Of a DNA stretch of 6,196 bases, positions 1-5,071 are shown one piece after another. The DNA comes from Acidimicrobiales bacterium (GTDB lineage: Bacteria > Actinomycetota > Acidimicrobiia > Acidimicrobiales > RAAP-2). The notes beneath the pieces are model-generated. The model did no database searches. It saw nothing but the letters and a program-made list of their open reading frames with translations, and was not told where the DNA came from. A program made the position numbers and the translations under genes. Positions within the stretch are counted from its first letter, which is position 1, and each line of letters opens with the position of its first letter. Location of the stretch: the NCBI GenBank assembly GCA_017883125.1, contig JADGOD010000240.1:1-6196 (forward strand), given 5' to 3'.

Positions 1-447
1 TCGACCGGTTCGCTCAGCGGTGAGCGCGCCGCTCAGCGGACCAAGCGCCTCGTCGGGGTCCGGGGTCGGCGCTCGCGCAAGGTCTACCAACTCACCAGCC
101 AGGGCCGGGCCACCTTCGACAGCCTTCTGAACGCCCCCAGCGGCGGCGACGACTCCCGCAGCTTCGGCCTGCGCTGGTCGTTCGCCCGCCACCTCGCTCC
201 CAACGCCCGCCTCGCCGTGCTCGAACGCCGTCGAGCCCAGCTCGTCCAGCGGCTCGACGAGGCTCCCCCGGCGCCCGGGCTCGACCCCTACGCCAAGAGC
301 GTGGTCGAGCATGCGGCCGACGGCGTAGCCCGTGACATCGCCTGGCTCGACGACCTGATCGCCGTCGAGCGCCAGGCGCTGGCCAGCGACACCACCGATC
401 TAACCGAGGGGGCGCCTGTGCCCCCGCACACGACCTCTCCCGCGTGA
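1..447 (+). CDS. PadR-family transcriptional regulator, 5' truncated
   Basis: This is the last 148 codons of an open frame that begins before the window. Visible residues 26-36 (RKVYQLTSQGR) match the wing of the PadR winged-helix DNA-binding domain. Then comes a linker, the FGLRWSFARHL stretch (residues 55-65), and a long charged helical region rich in Leu, Arg and Glu (LERRRAQL near 74-81; RDIAWLDDLIAVERQAL at 111-127), as expected of the PadR C-terminal dimerisation helices. The recognition helix lies outside the window. PadR proteins are usually dimeric repressors, sometimes ligand-responsive. From memory, a PadR gene next to ino1 is a recurring actinobacterial arrangement (Rv0047c/Rv0046c in M. 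tuberculosis), so control of ino1, itself, or both is a reasonable inference. I saw no PadR operator. The family call is good; the target is inferred. Confidence 0.85.
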   Translation, partial: STGSLSGERAAQRTKRLVGVRGRRSRKVYQLTSQGRATFDSLLNAPSGGDDSRSFGLRWSFARHLAPNARLAVLERRRAQLVQRLDEAPPAPGLDPYAKSVVEHAADGVARDIAWLDDLIAVERQALASDTTDLTEGAPVPPHTTSPA

Positions 448-455
448 CGCGGGGG
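437..455 (+). promoter_or_regulatory. Hairpin enclosing the PadR stop codon, upstream of the ino1 ribosome site
   Basis: CCCGCG (439-444) pairs perfectly with CGCGGG (448-453) across a three-base TGA loop, and the loop is the PadR stop codon. A T-G wobble and a C-G pair (437-438 with 454-455) can extend the stem to 8 bp. No T-run follows, so a classical intrinsic terminator is unlikely. It ends 12 bases before the ino1 Shine-Dalgarno sequence. It could partly terminate transcription, stabilise the ino1 mRNA end, or affect translation of ino1; the structure is seen, the role is inferred. Confidence 0.4.
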
Positions 456-467
456 ACGAAAACCAAT

Positions 468-475
468 GGAGGAAG
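468..475 (+). promoter_or_regulatory. Strong Shine-Dalgarno site that sets the ino1 start
   Basis: GGAGGAAG lies 4 bases before the ATG at 480, with 7 bases between GGAGG and the ATG. It supports this ATG over an in-frame GTG at 444 that overlaps the PadR stop as GTGA but has no purine-rich site before it. Confidence 0.85.
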
Positions 476-479
476 ACCA

Positions 480-1577
480 ATGAGCCCCATCAAGGTGGCA
501 ATCGCCGGCGTCGGTAACTGCGCCAGCTCCCTGATCCAGGGTGTGAACTACTACCGCGACGCCGATCCTTCGGAGATCGTCCCCGGCCTGATGCACGTCG
601 TCCTCGGCGGCTACCACGTCTCGGACCTCGAGTTCGTCGCCGCGTTCGACGTCGACGCCGCCAAGGTCGGCCAGGACCTCTCCAAGGCCATCTTCGCCAG
701 CCAGAACAACACGATCCGCTTCGCCGACGTCCCGGCGCTCGGCATCGAGGTCCTCCGCGGACCGACCCTGGACGGACTCTCGAAGTACTACCGCGAGGCG
801 ATCGAGGAGTCCCCGGCCGAGCCGGTCGACATCGTCAAGGTCCTCAAGGAGTCCGGTGCCGAGGTGCTGGTCTCCTACCTCCCCGTCGGCTCCGAGGATG
901 CCCAGCGCTTCTACGCCGCCGCCGCGATCGAGGCCAAGGTCGCCTTCGTCAACGCCGTCCCCGTCTTCATCGCCTCGGACCCGACCTGGGCCCGGAAGTT
1001 CCGTGACGCCGGCGTGCCCATCATCGGAGACGACATCAAGAGCCAGGTCGGCTCGACGATCGTCCACCGAGTCCTCACCCGGCTCTTCGAGGACCGCGGC
1101 CTCGCCCTCGACCACACCTACCAGCTCAACGTCGGTGGGAACATGGACTTCAAGAACATGCTCGACCGAGACCGGCTCGAGTCGAAGAAGATCTCCAAGA
1201 CCCAGGCCGTCACCTCCCAGATGGATCACGGGGTCCTCTCTGATGAGGACATCCACATCGGGCCGTCGGACCACGTGCCGTGGCTCAAGGACCGCAAGTG
1301 GGCCTACATCCGCATGGAGGGCCGCAACTTCGGTGACGTGCCGTTGAACCTCGAGCTCAAGCTCGAGGTGTGGGACTCGCCGAACTCGGCCGGTGTCATC
1401 ATCGACGCCGTTCGCTGCGCCCGCCTCGCCCTCGACCGGGGCATCGGTGGCCCGCTGCTCGGGCCGAGCTCGTACTTCATGAAGTCGCCGCCGGTGCAGT
1501 ACCACGACGACATCTGCCACCAGATGGTCGAGGCCTTCGCCGCCGGCGATCCCGGACCGGTCTGGCCCGAGGACTGA
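480..1577 (+). CDS. ino1: Inositol-3-phosphate synthase (Ino1/MIPS)
   Basis: The 365-residue protein is predicted to convert D-glucose 6-phosphate to 1D-myo-inositol 3-phosphate with NAD+. This is the first step toward phosphatidylinositol and, where present, mycothiol. It is cytosolic and tetrameric in the family. The N-terminal Rossmann motif GVGNCASS (residues 10-17) binds NAD. Further hallmarks are AAFDVDAAKVG (54-64), SYLPVGSED (132-140), GDDIKSQVGST (183-193), LNVGGNMDFKNML (216-228), the lysine-rich SKKISK core (235-240, like the SKEISK active-site segment of yeast MIPS), WDSPNSAGVIIDAVR (298-312) and YFMKSPP (332-338). Length and motifs closely match the roughly 367-residue M. tuberculosis enzyme, the short prokaryotic form. 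The start is the ATG at 480 with its ribosome site; the GTG at 444 would add 12 unremarkable residues. It follows the PadR gene by 32 bp and converges on the CCA-enzyme gene. It appears intact. Confidence 0.96.
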   Translation: MSPIKVAIAGVGNCASSLIQGVNYYRDADPSEIVPGLMHVVLGGYHVSDLEFVAAFDVDAAKVGQDLSKAIFASQNNTIRFADVPALGIEVLRGPTLDGLSKYYREAIEESPAEPVDIVKVLKESGAEVLVSYLPVGSEDAQRFYAAAAIEAKVAFVNAVPVFIASDPTWARKFRDAGVPIIGDDIKSQVGSTIVHRVLTRLFEDRGLALDHTYQLNVGGNMDFKNMLDRDRLESKKISKTQAVTSQMDHGVLSDEDIHIGPSDHVPWLKDRKWAYIRMEGRNFGDVPLNLELKLEVWDSPNSAGVIIDAVRCARLALDRGIGGPLLGPSSYFMKSPPVQYHDDICHQMVEAFAAGDPGPVWPED

Positions 1578-1612
1578 TCCCACTCCTCGTCACCACTGAC
1601 GAGAGGGATCAG
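1574..1612. terminator. Bidirectional hairpin between convergent ino1 and the CCA-enzyme gene
   Basis: CTGATCCC (1574-1581) pairs with GGGATCAG (1605-1612). Inside these, CTCGTCA (1586-1592) pairs with TGACGAG (1597-1603) around a four-base CCAC loop, leaving an asymmetric bulge (ACTC against A). The 15 paired positions include both the ino1 stop codon (1575-1577) and the complement of the opposing stop codon (1609-1611). Neither side has a clear T-run, which is common in high-GC actinobacteria. A shared terminator is inferred from position and stem strength. Confidence 0.65.
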
Positions 1613-3012
1613 CCGCCCGCCTGACGGGCGGACCACCACGACTCGAGACGACGACGGGCCTCCTCCTCACCGAGGGGGCCTTCGTCCATCCTCAGCTCGA
1701 GGAGGAAGCTGAGCGCCTGGCCCACCTCTCGGCCCGGCTCCAGCCCGAGGATCTCCATGATCTGGGCCCCGTCGAGATCCGGCCGGATGGCATCGAGCTC
1801 CTCTTGCTCGCGCAGCTCTCCGATGCGCGCTTCGAGCTCGTCCATCCGACGCGCCAGGGCCCGGGCCTTCGAGGCGTTGCGCGTGGTGCAGTCGCAGCGC
1901 GTGAGCTCATTGAGCCGATCGAGGTGGTCGCCGGCGTCACGCACGTAGCGCCGGACCGCCTTGTCGGTCCATCCGAGCCGGTAGGTGTGGAAGCGGAGGT
2001 GGAGCTCGACGAGCGTCGTGACGATCTCGGTGTCCTCGTTCGAGTAGCGCAGCGCCTTCATCCGGTTCCGGGTCATGCGGGCACCGACGACCTCGTGGTG
2101 ATGGAAGCTCACTCCCCCGTCGGCGAACGACCGGGTCTTCGGCTTGCCCACGTCGTGGAAGAGCGCGGCCAATCGCAGGAGCCGGTCCGGTGAGGTCTTG
2201 TCCACCACGGCGAGCGTGTGGCCGAGGACGTCCTTGTGGTGGTGGATCGGGTCCTGCTCGAGCTCGAGGCCGGGCAGCTCGGGGAAGAAGTGCGCCGCCA
2301 GGCCGGTGCGCACGACGAACCACAGCCCGGTGGAGGGGACGGGGAGCATGACGAGCCGGTCCAGCTCGTCACGGATCCGCTCGGCCGAGACGATCTCGAG
2401 CCGATCAGCCATGGCGACGACGGCGTCGAGCAGCGCCGGATCGGGCTCCAGGTCGAAGCGCGCCGCGAACCGAGCGGCGCGGAGCATCCGGAGCGGATCG
2501 TCATCGAAGGAGATCCTCGGATCCAGCGGGGTGACCAGCCGGCGAGCGGCGAGATCAGCGAGGCCGTTGTACGGATCGACGAGCTCCATGCTGGGCAGCT
2601 CGAGGGCCATGGCGTTGATGGTGAAGTCACGACGCGAGAGATCCACGATGATGTCGTCACCGAAGATGACCTCGGGCTTGCGGGAGTCAGGGTGGTAGTA
2701 CTCGGCCCGGTGCGTCGTGATCTCGTAGGTCCGGCCCTGGTGGGTCGCCCCGATCGTGCCGAACCGCTTCCCCTGGGTCCAGATGGCGTCGGCCCACCCC
2801 CTGATGAGCGCTTCGATCTCGTCGGGGAGCGCGTCGGTCGTCAGATCGAGATCGCTGAGCCTGGCGGGGTCGCTCTCGGCGTTGATGATGGCGTCGCGGA
2901 CCGATCCGCCGACGAGGAAGAGACGCCGACCCGCTGCCGAGAACCGTTCGGCGAGCGAGCGGGTGGCCTCGAACAGAGGCTCAAAGCGTGCGGGATACGC
3001 AGCCGTTGACAC
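1609..3012 (-). CDS. pcnA: CCA-adding tRNA nucleotidyltransferase with HD domain
   Basis: The 467-residue protein is a class II nucleotidyltransferase that builds or repairs the tRNA 3'-CCA end from CTP and ATP. In order it shows motif A LFLVGGSVRD (31-40) with metal-binding D54 and D56 in SDLDLTTD, motif B RRDFTINAMA (127-136), the nucleotide-selecting helix DDPLRMLRAARFAARF (171-186; DDPLR stands where EDxxR is usual), and SAERIRDEL (209-217). An HD domain follows: H265, the HDVGKP pair H286/D287, and FHHHE near 303-307, which in relatives gives phosphohydrolase activity. The C-terminal part (380-467) is helical and Arg/Glu rich. The GTG at 3012 is the earliest possible start, because an in-frame stop lies four codons upstream (3022-3024). 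The name pcnA follows mycobacterial usage (Rv3907c); CCA addition is more likely than poly(A) polymerase, but sequence alone does not fully separate these. Confidence 0.94.
   Translation of the reverse strand: MSTAAYPARFEPLFEATRSLAERFSAAGRRLFLVGGSVRDAIINAESDPARLSDLDLTTDALPDEIEALIRGWADAIWTQGKRFGTIGATHQGRTYEITTHRAEYYHPDSRKPEVIFGDDIIVDLSRRDFTINAMALELPSMELVDPYNGLADLAARRLVTPLDPRISFDDDPLRMLRAARFAARFDLEPDPALLDAVVAMADRLEIVSAERIRDELDRLVMLPVPSTGLWFVVRTGLAAHFFPELPGLELEQDPIHHHKDVLGHTLAVVDKTSPDRLLRLAALFHDVGKPKTRSFADGGVSFHHHEVVGARMTRNRMKALRYSNEDTEIVTTLVELHLRFHTYRLGWTDKAVRRYVRDAGDHLDRLNELTRCDCTTRNASKARALARRMDELEARIGELREQEELDAIRPDLDGAQIMEILGLEPGREVGQALSFLLELRMDEGPLGEEEARRRLESWWSARQAGG
1613..1631. other. Second GC-rich hairpin at the 3' end of the CCA-enzyme gene
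   Basis: CCGCCCG (1613-1619) and CGGGCGG (1625-1631) form a perfect 7-bp stem with a five-base CCTGA loop. It directly adjoins the larger convergent hairpin. It lies within the last codons (the QAGG end) of the minus-strand gene and just downstream of ino1, so it may add a second barrier for plus-strand transcripts. It could also be a by-product of GC-rich coding. Confidence 0.45.
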
Positions 3013-3018
3013 CCCGAC

Positions 3019-3024
3019 ACGCTA
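3019..3024 (-). promoter_or_regulatory. Predicted -10 element (TAGCGT) for the CCA-enzyme gene
   Basis: Read on the minus strand, TAGCGT fits the actinobacterial TANNNT -10 consensus and ends 6 bases before the GTG at 3012. That spacing places the transcript start at or next to the start codon, as in leaderless mRNAs. No well-placed Shine-Dalgarno sequence is present: a GGGGGAAG run lies too far upstream, beyond this hexamer. No convincing -35 element is seen. Short motifs are weak evidence alone; the identical hexamer facing the other gene strengthens it. Confidence 0.45.
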
Positions 3025-3053
3025 CTTCCCCCGGCCCGACCAACACCACCGTC

Positions 3054-3059
3054 TAGCGT
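3054..3059 (+). promoter_or_regulatory. Predicted -10 element (TAGCGT) for the DUF6049-murJ operon
   Basis: TAGCGT, a TANNNT-type -10 hexamer, ends 8 bases before the GTG at 3068, so transcription could begin on the start codon. The intervening bases are pyrimidine-rich (CTGTCTCT) and cannot act as a ribosome site, which favours leaderless translation. The same hexamer faces the opposite way at 3019-3024. No -35 box is evident. Confidence 0.45.
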
Positions 3060-3067
3060 CTGTCTCT

Positions 3068-5071
3068 GTGAGGTCGAGGTTCACTGCGTCGCTCAACGCC
3101 ACGCTCGGAGGCCTCTTCGTCATCCTGGGCGTGACGATCGCGTCGCCCGCCGGCGCTGCCGTGGCGCCCTCGGCGCTCCTGACCGGCCAGACCACCACGG
3201 TCTCGCCCACCTTCTCCGGCCAGTCGCCCTTCACCGTGAGCATCGCCGTCCAGGGGGTCTCGGGGCCGACGTCCATCTCGGCCCAGCTCTTCAGCCGGAT
3301 CACCACCCGCTCGGGCCTCCTCAGCGCGCTCTCGCCCAACGGGCCCTCCGGGGTGATCGACCAGATCGATCCGGTCTCGACCTCGTGCCTCCCGGCCTCG
3401 ACCCACGGAGGGGTCGCGCTGAGCATCGACGTCATCACCTCCACGGCGCACGCCCCCACCCTGGCCGGGGGCTGCATCGGCTCGACGCACCCCCCGACCT
3501 TCGACCTGCGGTGCCAGCTCGGCTCAGGATCGTGCAACGGGGTGTACCCCGTGGCGATCGCCGTGACCAGCGGATCGGCCACGGTGTCGAAGTTCGTCAC
3601 CCTGATGACCTTCGTGGAACGGCCCGCCGCGGTGCCGCTGCGGGTCTCGACCCTGATCCGCCTCAACGGGGCCGACACCGGATCGGCACCCTCCACCGCT
3701 GCGGTGGCCCATGTGCTGGCTAAGTCACCCACTGTCCCGGTCGACCTCGCCCTCGGCCCGGCGGTGATCCAGAAGCTCCTTCTCACCTCGGCGGGGCACG
3801 GCGCGGTGAGCGAGCTGGCCCAAGTGGTCGCCCAGAACGCTCCGACCCACGAGATCCTGCGCACCCCCTATGTCTCGGTCGACCCCGGCGTGCTGGCCAG
3901 CTCGGGGCTCAGCGGAGAGGTGACCCGACAGATCCACCGAGGCCAGCAGATCCTCACCGCCGCCGGGTTCACGTCATCGAACCCCACGACGTGGCTGGCC
4001 ACCGCACCGGTGACCGCGTCGACGACCCCGGCGCTGGCCGCCGCGGGGTTCACCCGGCTCATCGCACCGGACACCTCGCTGGCCCAACCGACCGCCACCT
4101 CGCTCCAGTGGGGCCAGCCATTCCACGTGACCCCCGGGGATCCCTCAGTCGACGTGATGCCCACCGACGGGATCCTGGCGGCCCAGGCCGCCGGGCCCGA
4201 CCTGGGCGTCCTCGGCGCCGAGCGCCTCCTCGGCGACCTCGCCTTCCTCCACTTCGAGCGACCCGGGCTCACCGTCCCCCAGGGGGTGGTGGTCGAGACG
4301 TCCTCGCCGCTGACCGATGCGTCGACCTTCCTCACGGCGCTGCTCAACGGGCTGAGCGGCAACCCGGTGCTCAGCCCGATCACCATCGACGGGATGTTCT
4401 CCCAGGTTCCGAGCGGGGCGAACGGAGCCCCCGCCACGCGGACCCTGGCCGACACCGGGGCCTCCCCGGCGTGGCCCGCTCCCCAGCTGAGCGCCTTCAA
4501 GAGCGAGAGCCAGCGCCAGACGGCGTTCGCCAGCGCGGTGCAGGCCGGGAACCCGATCTTCGAGGTGCTCTCCGACGACCTGCTCGCCGTCGAGCTCGAC
4601 GACCTGGGCCAGGCGGGGAGGACGAGCGCTCTCCACCGGGCCCGCAACCGGCTCGACCAGCAGCTGTCCATGCTGGCCATCGGCGGCGGGGACATCACCC
4701 TGACCGCGCTGCGGAGCTCGCTCCCCATCACGATCACCTCCACCACCGGCTACAAGGTGACCGGGATCCTCATCCTCACCAGCTCGCACCTCACCTTCCC
4801 CAAGGGGTCGACGTACCCCGAGGTCCTCGATCGCTCGACGAAGTCGCTCCGCATCGTGACCCAGGCCGTCACCACCGGTGACCTCCCCCTCCACGCCACC
4901 CTGGTGACACCGAGCGGTGGCTTGGTGCTGGCCCACCAGCGCATCGTGGTCCACGCCACCCACACCTCGGTGGTGGCCATCATCCTGACGATCGGCTCCG
5001 CGGTCGTCCTGTTGGTCTGGTGGATCAGGACCTGGTGGCGCAAGCCGCGCCGTCGACGGGCGACTCCATGA
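3068..5071 (+). CDS. DUF6049-like exported, membrane-anchored protein of unknown function
   Basis: The 667-residue protein starts with a signal peptide: Arg at 2 and 4, a hydrophobic core at 13-25, and a likely cleavage near the AGAA at 28-31. The body should therefore be extracytoplasmic. Residues 35-185 look beta-rich and carry the only four cysteines (107, 136, 149, 156). Residues 188-445 hold alternating hydrophobic strands and helices (VDLALGPAVIQKL at 225-237; TPYVSVDPGVLASSGL at 266-281; a conserved-looking PVLSPITIDGMF at 433-444). A helical stretch (475-535) precedes a C-terminal beta domain (551-629), then one membrane helix (about 635-655) and a basic tail RKPRRRR. This layout, together with its place before murJ, matches the actinobacterial DUF6049 family (Rv3909-like, from memory about 800 residues, so this one is short). 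No enzymatic motif is certain. The frame stays open upstream to 2756, but only the GTG at 3068 gives a signal peptide without overlapping the opposing gene. Confidence 0.8.
   Translation: MRSRFTASLNATLGGLFVILGVTIASPAGAAVAPSALLTGQTTTVSPTFSGQSPFTVSIAVQGVSGPTSISAQLFSRITTRSGLLSALSPNGPSGVIDQIDPVSTSCLPASTHGGVALSIDVITSTAHAPTLAGGCIGSTHPPTFDLRCQLGSGSCNGVYPVAIAVTSGSATVSKFVTLMTFVERPAAVPLRVSTLIRLNGADTGSAPSTAAVAHVLAKSPTVPVDLALGPAVIQKLLLTSAGHGAVSELAQVVAQNAPTHEILRTPYVSVDPGVLASSGLSGEVTRQIHRGQQILTAAGFTSSNPTTWLATAPVTASTTPALAAAGFTRLIAPDTSLAQPTATSLQWGQPFHVTPGDPSVDVMPTDGILAAQAAGPDLGVLGAERLLGDLAFLHFERPGLTVPQGVVVETSSPLTDASTFLTALLNGLSGNPVLSPITIDGMFSQVPSGANGAPATRTLADTGASPAWPAPQLSAFKSESQRQTAFASAVQAGNPIFEVLSDDLLAVELDDLGQAGRTSALHRARNRLDQQLSMLAIGGGDITLTALRSSLPITITSTTGYKVTGILILTSSHLTFPKGSTYPEVLDRSTKSLRIVTQAVTTGDLPLHATLVTPSGGLVLAHQRIVVHATHTSVVAIILTIGSAVVLLVWWIRTWWRKPRRRRATP

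Noticed and set aside
444..479. Alternative ino1 start at the GTG overlapping the PadR stop
   Set aside because: It has no ribosome-binding sequence and would add a non-conserved-looking 12-residue leader, whereas the ATG at 480 has a strong, well-spaced Shine-Dalgarno site. It is not strictly excluded.
1349..1368. Palindrome with 9-base arms (CCTCGAGCT/AGCTCGAGG) and a two-base centre inside ino1
   Set aside because: It arises from the repetitive peptide LELKLE written with CTC, GAG and AAG codons. It is mid-gene, so an operator or terminator role is not needed to explain it.
288..1583. A 431-codon open frame on the minus strand, antisense to ino1
   Set aside because: It is opposite an unmistakable ino1 gene, and its Val/Asp/Gly/Leu-rich composition is what the complement of high-GC coding DNA gives. 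It has no recognisable domain.
3006..3011. Exact TTGACA resembling a -35 box on the plus strand
   Set aside because: It lies in the first codons of the opposing gene, and no -10-like hexamer sits about 17 bases downstream. The TAGCGT at 3054 is 42 bases away.
2756..3067. Upstream extension of the DUF6049 reading frame by 104 codons
   Set aside because: It would overlap the 5' part of the CCA-enzyme gene in antisense and bury the signal peptide inside the protein. The GTG at 3068, just after a -10-like box, is a far better start.
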